Positions 42,212-51,998 of a stretch of DNA of 64,000 bases are shown here, in pieces. A model generated the notes under the pieces. The model did no database searches. It had not been told where the DNA came from and saw only the letters and a list, made by a program, of their open reading frames with translations. Made by a program: the position numbers and the translations under genes. Position 1 is the stretch's first letter, and every line of letters begins with the position of its first letter. Source of the stretch: Grimontia kaedaensis (GTDB taxonomy: Bacteria > Pseudomonadota > Gammaproteobacteria > Enterobacterales > Vibrionaceae); assembly GCF_023746615.1 (NCBI RefSeq), contig NZ_CP082275.1, positions 3,410,001-3,474,000 on the forward strand, in the 5' to 3' direction.

Positions 42212-43863
42212 TATGCACGCCACTGTTTGAACGCATTGATCAAACCATTGGTTGAGCTGTCATGGCTGGTCACTTCATCCTGATCCGCCAGTTCTGGCAG
42301 GATTTGGTTCGCCAGCTGTTTACCCAGCTCTACGCCCCACTGATCGAAACTGTAGATGTTCCAAATCACGCCCTGTACGAAGATTTTGTGCTCGTACATC
42401 GCGATGAGGGCACCCAAGCTGCGAGGAGTGATTTGCTTCACCAAGATTGAGTTGGTTGGGCGGTTACCTTCAAATACTTTGAACGGCACCAGATCCGCCA
42501 CTTCCTCAGCCGATTTACCCGCGGCTGCGAATTCTGCTTCTACCTGTTCACGGGTCTTACCGAATGCCAGTGCTTCAGTTTGCGCGAAGAAGTTTGCCAT
42601 CAGTTTAGGATGGTGATCACTCAGCGGATTGTGGCTGATAACAGGCGCAATGAAATCACATGGGATGAGCTTGGTGCCTTGGTGGATAAGCTGGTAGAAC
42701 GCGTGCTGACCATTGGTACCCGGCTCGCCCCAGATGATTGGGCCAGTTTGGTAATCAACTGGCTTGCCGTCGCGATCCACGTACTTACCGTTTGATTCCA
42801 TGTTACCTTGCTGGAAGTACGCTGCGAAGCGGTGCAAGTATTGGTCATAAGGCAGAATGGCTTCTGATTCCGCGCCGTAGAAGTTGTTGTACCAAAGACC
42901 AATCAACGCCAGCAGCACAGGCAGGTTTTCAGTGAACGGCGAGCTTTGGAAGTGCTTGTCCATGTCGTGCGCGCCAGCCAGCAACTCAATAAAGTTGTCG
43001 TAGCCAATGGCCAGACAGATTGACAGGCCAATCGCAGACCAAAGTGAGTAACGGCCACCCACCCAGTCCCAGAACTCGAACATGTTGTCGGTATCGATGC
43101 CAAATTCAGCAACGGCTTGTGCGTTGGTAGACAGCGCAGCGAAGTGTTTCGCTACGTGCGCCTGATCTTCTGCTGACGCCAGGAACCAATCACGCGCAGA
43201 CAGAGCATTGGTCATGGTTTCTTGCGTCGTGAAAGTTTTTGATGCGATCAGGAACAGGGTCGTTTCTGGATTCAGATCTTTCAGGGTTTCCGCAACGTGT
43301 GTGCCGTCAACGTTAGAAACGAAGTGCAGGTTCAGACGTGTTTTGTAAGCAGCCAGCGCTTCGCTCACCATGTAAGGACCCAGATCAGAACCGCCGATAC
43401 CGATGTTCACGATATCCGTGATTTCTTTGCCAGTGTAACCTTTCCACTCACCACTGATAAGACGCTCGGAGAAACCTTTCATTTTGTCCAGTACAGCGTT
43501 AACTGCAGGCATCACGTCTTCGCCATCGACCATCACTGGCGTGTTGCTGCGGTTGCGCAGAGCAACGTGCAGTACTGAACGGCCTTCAGTGTGGTTGATC
43601 TTTTCACCACGGAACATCGCTTCGATAGCGCCTTTTACTTCCGTTTCATCAGCCAATGCGAACAGTTTGTCCAGCGTTTGCTCGCTGATCAGGTTCTTTG
43701 AGTAGTCCAGCAAGATATCGTTGCCGAATTGCACAGAGAACTTATCGAAACGGTTTGGATCGTTGGCGAAAAGCGAGGTGAGGGTCAAATCCTGCGCATC
43801 TTCAAAGTGAGCCGTCAGCGCTTTCCACGCTGCGGTTTGCGTCGGATTGATGGACTTCAACAT
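42211..43863 (-). CDS. pgi: Glucose-6-phosphate isomerase
   Basis: 550 residues. Interconverts glucose-6-phosphate and fructose-6-phosphate. Conserved parts: INPTQTAAWKALTAHFEDAQ at the start, VNIGIGGSDLGPYMVSEAL, ASKTFTTQETMTNA, GGRYSLWSAIG, GQHAFYQLIHQGT and SFDQWGVELGKQLA. The start is the ATG at 43863, with AAAGGA 9 bases upstream; an earlier in-frame ATG is out of range. Length equals that of E. coli Pgi. Confidence 0.98.
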   Translation of the reverse strand: MLKSINPTQTAAWKALTAHFEDAQDLTLTSLFANDPNRFDKFSVQFGNDILLDYSKNLISEQTLDKLFALADETEVKGAIEAMFRGEKINHTEGRSVLHVALRNRSNTPVMVDGEDVMPAVNAVLDKMKGFSERLISGEWKGYTGKEITDIVNIGIGGSDLGPYMVSEALAAYKTRLNLHFVSNVDGTHVAETLKDLNPETTLFLIASKTFTTQETMTNALSARDWFLASAEDQAHVAKHFAALSTNAQAVAEFGIDTDNMFEFWDWVGGRYSLWSAIGLSICLAIGYDNFIELLAGAHDMDKHFQSSPFTENLPVLLALIGLWYNNFYGAESEAILPYDQYLHRFAAYFQQGNMESNGKYVDRDGKPVDYQTGPIIWGEPGTNGQHAFYQLIHQGTKLIPCDFIAPVISHNPLSDHHPKLMANFFAQTEALAFGKTREQVEAEFAAAGKSAEEVADLVPFKVFEGNRPTNSILVKQITPRSLGALIAMYEHKIFVQGVIWNIYSFDQWGVELGKQLANQILPELADQDEVTSHDSSTNGLINAFKQWRA

Positions 43864-43968
43864 AATCATTGTTCCTTTGTAGACAGAGTCTGTTATCGCG
43901 GGCACTGCCTTCCCACGTTACAGAGGTAGACCGCCTTGTTTAGGGGCAGCCTCCAGAATCGCATAATG

Positions 43969-44051
43969 GTATACCCAAACTTCCTGAAGGTGTAGGTTTC
44001 AGGGTACCTGAGTACAAGATGTCACCGACATCAACTCCAAGTCCTGTATAC
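43969..44051. repeat. GTATACCCAAAC-type repeat, 83 bases
   Basis: Starts GTATACCCAAACTTCCTGAA and ends GTCCTGTATAC; the first 33 bases match the end of the element at 38136-38401 at most positions. A GATGTC-ACC-GACATC hairpin lies inside. It sits in the 356-base gap between pgi and yjbQ; the rest of the gap shows no gene. Confidence 0.55.
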
Positions 44052-44219
44052 TTTTAGCCGCATTCAAATATCGCCGCTAGATTACAGGCACCAAGGGCGT
44101 GACAGTTTGCCACGAAAAAATTGCTGCTATCTTGCGCTAGGTCAGTGACGACCTATTAACCAACTTGAACTCGCAGCGTCACGCACTCTACCCAAAATTT
44201 TTAAAGCAGGTTGTTTTAA

Positions 44220-44645
44220 ATGTGGACACAAAAAACAATTAGCCTACGTCCCCGCGAGAGAGGTTTCCACCTGATCACCGACGAAGTGGTAAAACAATTA
44301 CCGGAAATTCGCAGTCTGGATGTCGGCTTGGTGAACCTGTTCATTCAACACACTTCGGCCAGTCTGACACTCAATGAAAACGCTGACCCAACGGTTAGAA
44401 GCGATATGGAAGCGCACTTTAACCAGTTCGTGCCAGAGCGCGCATCCTACTATCAGCACACCTACGAGGGCGACGACGATATGCCAGCGCACATCAAAGC
44501 ATCGCTGTTGGGCGCAAGTGTCGTTATTCCAATCAGCAACGGCAGATTGGCATTGGGAACCTGGCAGGGTATTTACCTTGGCGAGCATAGAAACCACGGT
44601 GGAGCAAGAAGAGTGATTGTTACAATACAAGGCGGGCAAAACTGA
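44220..44645 (+). CDS. YjbQ family protein (secondary thiamine-phosphate synthase-like)
   Basis: 141 residues of the UPF0047/YjbQ family. Signature VNLFIQHTSASLTLNENADP and GTWQGIYLGEHRNHGGARRV. YjbQ of E. coli gives weak thiamine-phosphate synthase activity when overproduced; the true role is unknown. Single gene with no close partner. Confidence 0.92.
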   Translation: MWTQKTISLRPRERGFHLITDEVVKQLPEIRSLDVGLVNLFIQHTSASLTLNENADPTVRSDMEAHFNQFVPERASYYQHTYEGDDDMPAHIKASLLGASVVIPISNGRLALGTWQGIYLGEHRNHGGARRVIVTIQGGQN

Positions 44646-44759
44646 TGCCGTTCAGGCGAAATGTAATGCCAGTCCATAGAAATATGAATGTCACCGCATA
44701 AACAATCTCTCATTTGGCTATGCACTTCCTATACTTTTCAAAGGACTTGGGGAGGTCAA

Positions 44760-46523
44760 ATGCTAGAAAACGTCAAAATCACAAGAAAACTGCCGCTGGT
44801 TATCATTTCTTTCGCACTGATATCTTCAATTAGCACAGGAATGATGAGTTATAAGTTCGCTTCAGAACAGCTCATCCTCTCTGCCGAGTCAAAGCTTGTT
44901 GCATTGCTCGACTCCAGAAAGGAATCGCTACTCCAGTACTTTGATACGGTAAAACGTGATCTGTTTATTCACGCCCGCTCACCTCAGACACGAGATGCGG
45001 TGGTTGAAATCACCGAGGCATGGGCAGATTTAGGAAGCCAGCAGCAATCAACCCTTCAATCGCTTTATATTACTGATAACCCATTCGATGTCGGCCAGAA
45101 AGAAGCTTTGCTGAACGCCGAAGATGGTTCTGCATATAGCCAAGCCCATAAAAAATATCACTCTTTCTTCCGTAACCTAGCTGCTGAGCATGGATACTTT
45201 GATATTTTCCTCGTCGATAAAGCAGGCAATATCCTTTATACCGTCAAAAAAGAAGATGACTTTGCCACCAATCTTCTCAATGGTAAATGGAAGGACACTC
45301 ACTTGGCCCGCGCATTTACTATGGTCAATAAGAATCCTTCAGTAGGTAATGCCTACCTCACTGATTTCGAAAAATATGAGCCCAGTTTTAATCAACCTGA
45401 AGCCTTTTTCGCGACACCAATACACAAAAATGGTGAGGAGTACATAGGCGTCCTCATCTTCGAAATGCCAATTAAATATATCAACAGTGTCATGCAAATC
45501 AGCGCGGGTATGGGGGAGACCGGTGAAACCATTCTGATTGGTTCTGATGAGCTGATGCGAAGCAATTCCCGATTTCTTGATGGAGAAAATATTCTGGAAG
45601 CCTCTGTTCATACCGAGTCTGCTGTGAAAGCACTCAGCGGTGTTTCTGGCGTTCAGTTTGAGGAAGATTACAGAGGGATGGAGGTACTCAGTGCCTATGC
45701 TCCTTTTGACTTTATGTCACTCCATTGGGCAATCATCGCTGAAATAGAACGAGACGAAATATTGAGTCCTCTTCGCGTTTTTGTTAGTGCATTAGCCTTT
45801 TCTGTGCTGGCAGGAACAGTCGTTATTTTTATCGTCGGGTATTTTCTTGCTTCAGACATTGCAAAGCCGATCGCTGCCATGTCATCAATGATGAACCGTA
45901 TTGCTAATAATGAATTGGACATCAACATTTCTGTATCAGAGCGGAAAGATGAAGTCGGCCACATGGCCAAAGCGCTTGAGATATTTAAAAGCAATGCCAT
46001 TGAAAAAGATAAGCTACAAAAAGAGCTGACTTATATGGCACACCACGACATGTTAACAGGACTTCCAACAAGGCAGCTCATTACAGATCGCCTACAAGAC
46101 ATGACAAAAAATTACAGCAAAGAGCAATTCCCGTTTGCAGTTATGTTTGCTGATCTCGATAACTTTAAAACCGTAAATGATACGCTGGGTCACCATATTG
46201 GTGATGAGGTTCTCAAGGCAGCTGCCCGAATTTTTCAGGAAGCATTACGTGATGGTGACTTTGTTGCCCGAATTGGTGGTGATGAATTTGTGCTGTTGTT
46301 TACTAACCTTCGCGAAGCTGATGAAGCGATGGAGATCGCCGAAAAGCTGGTCGTATCTATTGAAACCGGCCTGAAATTAGTCAGTGCAACTATCCCCGTA
46401 ACTCTGAGTCTTGGAATTGCGGTGTGCCCCGACGATGCCGAAGATACCACTTCATTGATCCGGCATGCTGATGAAGCCATGTATCGAGCCAAGCAAAAAA
46501 GTAAAAACTGCTGCAGCCGATAG
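44760..46523 (+). CDS. Membrane diguanylate cyclase: Cache-HAMP-GGDEF
   Basis: 587 residues. First membrane helix (LPLVIISFALISSISTGMM), periplasmic Cache-like sensor (about 35-340, with GYFDIFLVDKAGNILYTVKK), second helix (ALAFSVLAGTVVIFIVGYFL), HAMP (IAKPIAAMSSMMNRIANNEL) and GGDEF domain (about 430-587). The active site is RIGGDEFVLLF and the inhibitory RXXD site RDGD stands five residues before it, so it should make cyclic di-GMP and be feedback-inhibited. GGGGAGG precedes the ATG at 44760; the open frame 24 codons longer has no support. Confidence 0.93.
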   Translation: MLENVKITRKLPLVIISFALISSISTGMMSYKFASEQLILSAESKLVALLDSRKESLLQYFDTVKRDLFIHARSPQTRDAVVEITEAWADLGSQQQSTLQSLYITDNPFDVGQKEALLNAEDGSAYSQAHKKYHSFFRNLAAEHGYFDIFLVDKAGNILYTVKKEDDFATNLLNGKWKDTHLARAFTMVNKNPSVGNAYLTDFEKYEPSFNQPEAFFATPIHKNGEEYIGVLIFEMPIKYINSVMQISAGMGETGETILIGSDELMRSNSRFLDGENILEASVHTESAVKALSGVSGVQFEEDYRGMEVLSAYAPFDFMSLHWAIIAEIERDEILSPLRVFVSALAFSVLAGTVVIFIVGYFLASDIAKPIAAMSSMMNRIANNELDINISVSERKDEVGHMAKALEIFKSNAIEKDKLQKELTYMAHHDMLTGLPTRQLITDRLQDMTKNYSKEQFPFAVMFADLDNFKTVNDTLGHHIGDEVLKAAARIFQEALRDGDFVARIGGDEFVLLFTNLREADEAMEIAEKLVVSIETGLKLVSATIPVTLSLGIAVCPDDAEDTTSLIRHADEAMYRAKQKSKNCCSR

Positions 46524-46546
46524 ACATATGCCGCCCGAGGGCTAAG

Positions 46547-46640
46547 GGTTCAGTCAGCTTTGACTAGGGCTGTATTCGCGACATTCCTTTGTAGGTGTAA
46601 TCGCCGCGATGAATAAGTAACAACAAAGAGGGCGGCATCA
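46547..46640. repeat. Diverged remnant of the 38136-38401 repeat family
   Basis: Reverse-oriented. ATTCCTTTGTAGGTGTAATC and AACAACAAAGAG align with the reverse complement of the core of the element at 38136-38401, at about 40 of 51 positions across the best stretch. Neither end repeat is intact. Confidence 0.6.
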
Positions 46641-46656
46641 GCCCATTAGCTCCCGA

Positions 46657-46683
46657 GGGTGAACTTCATGTTCACCCTTTCTG
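46657..46683 (+). terminator. Hairpin downstream of the diguanylate cyclase
   Basis: GGGTGAAC/GTTCACCC with loop TTCAT and TTTCTG. Together with the repeat remnant it fills 46524-46690. Bases 46690-47065 are AT-rich and contain no gene I can support; they should hold the promoter of the secreted protein that follows. Confidence 0.6.
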
Positions 46684-47065
46684 ATTCGTGATTCCGAGAA
46701 AGAATCTCACCAATATTTAACCAACTAGTTTATTGAACAGCTATGATGACAAAAGTAGACATAAAATATCCTTTCAAGAAGATTTAATAATTAATCGATA
46801 ATTCATACTTTTTTATTATTTTAATCATTTTTTATGAATTATTTTGCAGTCAATTCCTAATTAAATGCTTATGCCCCACACACTTATTTCCTAATAACTT
46901 CTTAAAAAAATACGCTTATCATCTTTCATCAACAATTCGTTGGGACATTTCAATACACTCCTCTTATCGCTACTGTTTCATAAGCGAGAACACAAAAATT
47001 AATCGACCATCCTGATATAGCTAATCAGGATGCATATATTTACAAACCACCCATGGATTATAAAT

Positions 47066-48802
47066 ATGACAAAAATAAAAAAATCACTTCTCGCTTCAGC
47101 AATCATTACTGGAACATTGACTTCCGCGCAGGCATTCGCCAACTGTGCCGGTAACGTTTATTCCATGAATGCAGGTCGCGGACATATCGGCATGCTGCTT
47201 GATGTAAAAGAAGCCAAGCAGATGTCCAGCCAATACTATGCCGATGCGGTTGATCGTTCGATTTTTCATTCGCGAACACGCTTTAGTGCTTCCGGCATGT
47301 CTTACGATCGCGTTACTGATCGTCTGTATTACGCCAGCGCACCTCAGCCAAAGTCTTACTATGTGGATCTTCCCGAAGGAACCTTCACCGATGAAGAGCT
47401 TAAAAGCTTAGATCTGCACGCTAACCGCATAGAAAGCTATCAATTGGCGTATATGGACCCGGCAACAGGCCAGCATGTCGCAGGTCCAACCGTCAATAAG
47501 CAGATCATGCGCATGGCATTTGATCCAGACTCTGGTGAGCTTTATGCGTCAGACGCCAGAACCATTTTCAAGGTCAACCCAACAACAGGTGAGACCACAC
47601 ACATCGCTGATTTTTCTGACGACTTAAAATTTGGCGGCTTTACCAGCTGGGGCGATTTTGTGTTTCAGGACGGTGAGCTGCTGTTTGTGACCAATAGCCG
47701 CACCTTTGTGATTAATATCACCACAGGTGCACAAACCCTGAAAGCATTCCACTTTATTGATTTTGTTGCGGCAGCAACGCTGGATCAAAACGGACAAATG
47801 CTGGTTGCCGCCAAGAACCAAAACGTTTCAGGTAACGTGAACAGTAATCACCTGTTCCGCGTCAAACCGTCTACCGGCGAGAAAAAAGCAGTTGGCCTGT
47901 TCCCATCTCGCATCAGTGGTATGGCAACCGTGACCTCAGAAGATCACACCTGTTACGAGAAAACCGAATTCGCCAGCGATTTGATCCCTCAGGTCACTGG
48001 TGTGTCGCTGACATCAAACAATGTTGCTGAAGGCGAGTCTGCGTTCTTCGTTATCAACCTGGATAAAGCCACGACGGATGCCAACACCAAACTGCGTGTG
48101 GCACTGAAAGACGGCAGCGCAGTGTTAACCAGTGATTACCTGAACACCGCTTCACTTCTGTTTTCTGACTTTACGACAGGTTCGGCAACCCTTTCTTCAA
48201 CAGGTACTGACATTACGCTTCCACAAGGCGTGACTTCTGTGCGTATTGAAGTCCCGACAGTTGAAAATGCGGTGCATGAAGCTGATGAAACCTTCAGCCT
48301 GGATGCTTGGGTCAGCACAGATAAGAGCGATCTCACCTCCGCCACTGTGACCGTGACTGATGACGATCCCGCTGAAGTGGGCATCAAACTCTGTAGCAAT
48401 GGCGGCTGGGTAACACCGACCAACTCGCTGACCTGGTGTTCGGAAACAGACACCCGTACCACGATTGGTGATTACCATAACTCGACGCACAGATCGGTTT
48501 ACGAAGGGACTGTCGCGGGCTTGGCAACGGGCAAAGCCACAACGCTCAACTACGACATTCTTTCTACCCAATACATTGGTGGTCTGTCGAAGCTGAGAGT
48601 GGAAATTGACTATGGCAGTGGCTGGCAAGTGATTGGTAACTACCGTTCACAGGTTTACTCAAAACCAACGACAGTTTCCTACACCTATGACTTTACCCCG
48701 TCTGCTGCTACGGCGAAGTTCAGACTGACCTGGGATATTGTGTCTGACTACAATGGTGGCGGTGACGATATCTCCATCACGCTGCACAAGTTCAGCCAGT
48801 AA
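47066..48802 (+). CDS. Secreted propeller-like protein with a Calx-beta domain
   Basis: 578 residues with a signal peptide (SLLASAIITGTLTSAQAFAN). The N-terminal part (about 30-290) has repeated strands such as DRVTDRLYYASAPQ, MAFDPDSGELYASDARTIFK and NHLFRVKPSTGEKKAVGLFP, resembling a beta-propeller. Residues about 310-430 form a Calx-beta domain (VTGVSLTSNNVAEGESAFFV, VENAVHEADETFSLDAWVST, ATVTVTDDDP), and the rest is an all-beta domain of unknown type. Probably surface or extracellular and calcium-related; no enzyme motif seen. The start is chosen at 47066 for the signal peptide; the Shine-Dalgarno signal is weak. The very AT-rich upstream region suggests an acquired gene. Confidence 0.75.
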   Translation: MTKIKKSLLASAIITGTLTSAQAFANCAGNVYSMNAGRGHIGMLLDVKEAKQMSSQYYADAVDRSIFHSRTRFSASGMSYDRVTDRLYYASAPQPKSYYVDLPEGTFTDEELKSLDLHANRIESYQLAYMDPATGQHVAGPTVNKQIMRMAFDPDSGELYASDARTIFKVNPTTGETTHIADFSDDLKFGGFTSWGDFVFQDGELLFVTNSRTFVINITTGAQTLKAFHFIDFVAAATLDQNGQMLVAAKNQNVSGNVNSNHLFRVKPSTGEKKAVGLFPSRISGMATVTSEDHTCYEKTEFASDLIPQVTGVSLTSNNVAEGESAFFVINLDKATTDANTKLRVALKDGSAVLTSDYLNTASLLFSDFTTGSATLSSTGTDITLPQGVTSVRIEVPTVENAVHEADETFSLDAWVSTDKSDLTSATVTVTDDDPAEVGIKLCSNGGWVTPTNSLTWCSETDTRTTIGDYHNSTHRSVYEGTVAGLATGKATTLNYDILSTQYIGGLSKLRVEIDYGSGWQVIGNYRSQVYSKPTTVSYTYDFTPSAATAKFRLTWDIVSDYNGGGDDISITLHKFSQ

Positions 48803-48816
48803 ATAAAACTGAAGAC

Positions 48817-48846
48817 AAAAGCCCCGAACTGAGTTTGGGGCTTTTT
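48817..48846. terminator. Bidirectional terminator
   Basis: AAAAGCCCCGAAC pairs with GTTTGGGGCTTTTT-like arm; A and T flanks. Serves the Calx-beta gene and the opposing pseudogene. Confidence 0.88.
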
Positions 48847-48852
48847 CTTTTA

Positions 48853-49267
48853 TCAGAAGGGCTGGTTAATCATTACCCGGAAAATGCTTTCCTCTGAGCC
48901 CGCAGCCATCTCTGAGCGCACGACAATACCTTCCACCTGAAAACGCACTGCTGCGCCGGCGCTCCATTTCATATCACTGTGTAGCTCACTCAAATCGTAC
49001 TCATCCGCTACCCGGCCAACATCAGTGAATAGCACCCACTGCCACCATGGCACGTCATACCAATTGAAAACGGGTAACTGGCTCAGAGACTACCATTCCG
49101 GCAGAAAAGCCCAAGGTTTCAGTGTAGGAGACAAACGGAACCACTTCAATATCCAACGATTCCGGCTCTGGGTGATTTGATGCCAGAACGCCATTTTGAA
49201 AAAGCAATAATGGCAAAGATAAGAAAGCCGTCACGCGGGTTACGGCTTTAGAAAAATTCAGATTCAA
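48853..49267 (-). pseudogene. Remnant of a BamA/TamA-like (D15) outer-membrane protein gene
   Basis: Two pieces in different frames. The 5' piece (49267-49055) has a signal peptide and SLDIEVVPFVSYTETLGFSA, the start of a surface-antigen-like barrel. The 3' piece (down to 48853) reads NWYDVPWWQWVLFTDVGRVA and ends with the barrel C-terminus FRVMINQPF. The middle of the protein, several hundred residues in relatives, is missing and the frame shifts at the joint near 49070. This is a decayed gene with an internal deletion, not two small genes. Confidence 0.75.
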
Positions 49268-49294
49268 AACATTTTACAACTTACACGTTAGAGC

Positions 49295-50380
49295 CTATTG
49301 ACCTTTGGTATAAATCAAGTCAACACGGGATGTGAGATTGGTGACAAGCTCATAGCCAATGGTGCCTACATGACGGGCGATTTCTTCTACAGGGAGGTCA
49401 TCTCCCCACAGGAGCACTTCATCGCCCACGCGGTCGGTCGCTTCTGGACCCAAATCAATGGTGATCATGTCCATGGAGACACGTCCCGCAAGTGGCACAC
49501 GCCGGCCATTGATTATTACAGGTGTGCCATCAGGCGCAACGCGGGGATAACCATCGCCGTAGCCAATGGCTACCACACCGATTTTGGTATCACGCTCTGT
49601 CATCCAGCGTCCGCCATAACCAACCGTTTCACCTTTCTTGGCTTCACGTACAGCGATAAGGCTAGAAGTCATGGTCATCGCAGGCTTAAGTCCGAAGTCC
49701 TTACCGCAGCGCTCTGCCATCGGCGAAATACCGTAAAGGCTGATACCAGGGCGAACATAGTCAAAGTGGCTGTTTGGCCAAATCAGACTACCGGAGGAGG
49801 CCGCCAGCGATTTAAAGCCAGACTGCCCGGAAGTCAGTTCTTCAAACAGTGTGATTTGCTGCTGAGTGACTGGCTTTTCTGGTTCATCCGCGCAGCCGAA
49901 ATGGCTCATAAAGTTGAGTGGTTTCGCGACATTCGGGCAGGTATTCAGTCGCTCGATAAATTCGGCCACATACTCAGGACGCACACCCAAGCGATGCATA
50001 CCGGTGTCGATTTTCAGCCAAACATGGAGCGGGTGCTCCAGGTTGGCCTTTTCCAGCGCTTCCAATTGCTCGATACAGTGAACCGCCGTTTGGAGGTTTT
50101 GCGCTTCCAGTGTCGGTAAGTCCGCAGACGAATAGAAACCTTCAAGCAGAAGGATGGGTTTCACAATCCCGCCCGCGCGAAGGCTCACGGCCTCATCAAG
50201 GCGCGCGACGCCAAAGCCATCTGCCTGTGAAGAAAGTGCTCTTGCTACAGGAAGAAGACCATGTCCGTAACCATTTGCCTTAATTGCCGCCCAGGTTCGA
50301 CTGTTTGGTGCCAAAGCACGGATAACATCGATATTGTGGTTCAGGGCTGCCGTTTTAATGATTGCTGTCGCCGCTTTCAT
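49295..50380 (-). CDS. alr: Alanine racemase
   Basis: 361 residues. PLP enzyme making D-alanine for peptidoglycan. The PLP lysine is in WAAIKANGYGHG; other motifs are HVWLKIDTGMHRLGV, FMSHFGCAD, VRPGISLYG and the catalytic Tyr region GYGGRWM, GRVSMDMI. Follows dnaB in the same direction as in many gammaproteobacteria. Confidence 0.97.
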   Translation of the reverse strand: MKAATAIIKTAALNHNIDVIRALAPNSRTWAAIKANGYGHGLLPVARALSSQADGFGVARLDEAVSLRAGGIVKPILLLEGFYSSADLPTLEAQNLQTAVHCIEQLEALEKANLEHPLHVWLKIDTGMHRLGVRPEYVAEFIERLNTCPNVAKPLNFMSHFGCADEPEKPVTQQQITLFEELTSGQSGFKSLAASSGSLIWPNSHFDYVRPGISLYGISPMAERCGKDFGLKPAMTMTSSLIAVREAKKGETVGYGGRWMTERDTKIGVVAIGYGDGYPRVAPDGTPVIINGRRVPLAGRVSMDMITIDLGPEATDRVGDEVLLWGDDLPVEEIARHVGTIGYELVTNLTSRVDLIYTKGQ

Positions 50381-50412
50381 AACACCTCGCGGTTAATTCT
50401 TAACAAGCCGTT

Positions 50413-51822
50413 TTATTCTTCGTCAAACGCTGGGCCCGCATAGTTATCAAAGCGGGAGAACTGACCCTGGAAGGTCAGGCGCACGCTACCGATAGGACCG
50501 TTACGCTGTTTACCGAGGATGATTTCCGCAATACCTTTGAGCGGACTTTCCGGGTTATAAACCTCATCACGGTAAATAAACATGATAAGGTCCGCATCCT
50601 GCTCGATTGCGCCCGATTCACGCAAGTCGGAGTTGACAGGGCGTTTGTCTGCACGTTGTTCCAGCGAGCGGTTAAGCTGCGACAGGGCCACAACAGGCAC
50701 GTTCAATTCTTTTGCCAGCGCTTTTAGCGAGCGGCTGATCTCGGCAATCTCAAGGGTACGGTTATCCTGAAGACCAGGAACACGCATCAGCTGAAGGTAG
50801 TCGACCATGATCATCGACAGACCACCGTGTTCACGCGCCACGCGGCGCGCACGTGAGCGCACTTCCGTCGGTGTCAGGCCTGAGCTGTCATCGATATACA
50901 TGTTCTTCTTCTGCATCAGAATACCCATGGTCGATGAAATACGCGCCCAGTCTTCATCATCCAACTGACCGGTACGGATTTTAGTCTGATCAACACGGGA
51001 AAGTGACGCGAGCATACGCATCATTAGCTGTTCGGCTGGCATCTCGAGCGAGAAAATCAGTACCGGCTTTTCCTGATCCATCGCGGCGTTTTCACACAAG
51101 TTCATCGCAAAGGTGGTTTTACCCATGGATGGACGCGCGGCCACGATGATGAGGTCAGAGCCTTGCAGGCCTGCAGTTTTCTTGTTGAGGTCTGCGAAGC
51201 CGGTCGACACACCGGTCACACCGTCTTGCGGTGATTTGAACAGAATTTCGATACGCTCAAGAGTTTTCGACAGAACATTGTCGATGTTCTGTGGACCTTC
51301 GTTTTCAGTGGTACGTGATTCTGCAATGGCGAAAACCTTGCTTTCCGCCATGTCGAGTAAGTCTTCAGAAGTACGGCCTTCTGGGTCATAACCTGCATCA
51401 GCGATTTCGTTAGCGACGCTGATAAGGTTACGCACCATCGCACGTTCGCGGACAATATCTGCATAGGCAACGATGTTCGCCGCACTTGGGGTATTTTTCG
51501 CAAGCTCTGCAAGGTAAGCAAAGCCGCCTACATCTTCTAGTTGGCTGTGTTTTTCAAGGTTCTCAGAGAGAGTGATCAGGTCAAGGGGCAGACCAGCATC
51601 CAGCAGCTGTTTGGTGCTTTCAAAAATCAGCCGGTGAGGACGGCTGTAAAAGTCTGCAGCAACCACTTTTTCCGCCACGCTGTCCCAACGCTCGTTGTCC
51701 AGCATCAGACCGCCCAGCACTGACTGCTCGGCTTCCAAAGAGTGCGGTGGCACCTTCAGGGCATCAACCTGACGGTCTTTGGGTTTGTTGGAATTAAATT
51801 GCTTGCTGCGTTGCTCTGCCAT
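50413..51822 (-). CDS. dnaB: Replicative DNA helicase DnaB
   Basis: 469 residues. Hexameric 5'-3' helicase of the replication fork. N-terminal domain (PPHSLEAEQSVLGGLMLDNE), Walker A RPSMGKTTFAM, Walker B MIMVDYLQLM, and arginine finger region SDLRESGAIEQDADLIMFIY. No intein or insertion. Upstream 51823-51998 is the divergent promoter region shared with the DUF481 gene. Confidence 0.98.
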   Translation of the reverse strand: MAEQRSKQFNSNKPKDRQVDALKVPPHSLEAEQSVLGGLMLDNERWDSVAEKVVAADFYSRPHRLIFESTKQLLDAGLPLDLITLSENLEKHSQLEDVGGFAYLAELAKNTPSAANIVAYADIVRERAMVRNLISVANEIADAGYDPEGRTSEDLLDMAESKVFAIAESRTTENEGPQNIDNVLSKTLERIEILFKSPQDGVTGVSTGFADLNKKTAGLQGSDLIIVAARPSMGKTTFAMNLCENAAMDQEKPVLIFSLEMPAEQLMMRMLASLSRVDQTKIRTGQLDDEDWARISSTMGILMQKKNMYIDDSSGLTPTEVRSRARRVAREHGGLSMIMVDYLQLMRVPGLQDNRTLEIAEISRSLKALAKELNVPVVALSQLNRSLEQRADKRPVNSDLRESGAIEQDADLIMFIYRDEVYNPESPLKGIAEIILGKQRNGPIGSVRLTFQGQFSRFDNYAGPAFDEE

Positions 51823-51998
51823 ATCACTTATTACCTTGTCGATTCGACCGACATTATACCCAGAACGTCTGGCGAATAACTATCGCTAGCCGCTTTGGAG
51901 CGACCACGACTTTTTTACCTGCCAATTTAACGTGTTGCTGACGAAATGCAGGAGGATTTATATAGAATGTGGCTCCTGATGTTGTAATGGTAACCTAA

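Noticed and set aside
48853..49053. 66-codon and 70-codon open frames as two separate small genes
   Set aside because: They are the two ends of one BamA/TamA-like protein with the centre deleted and a frame change.
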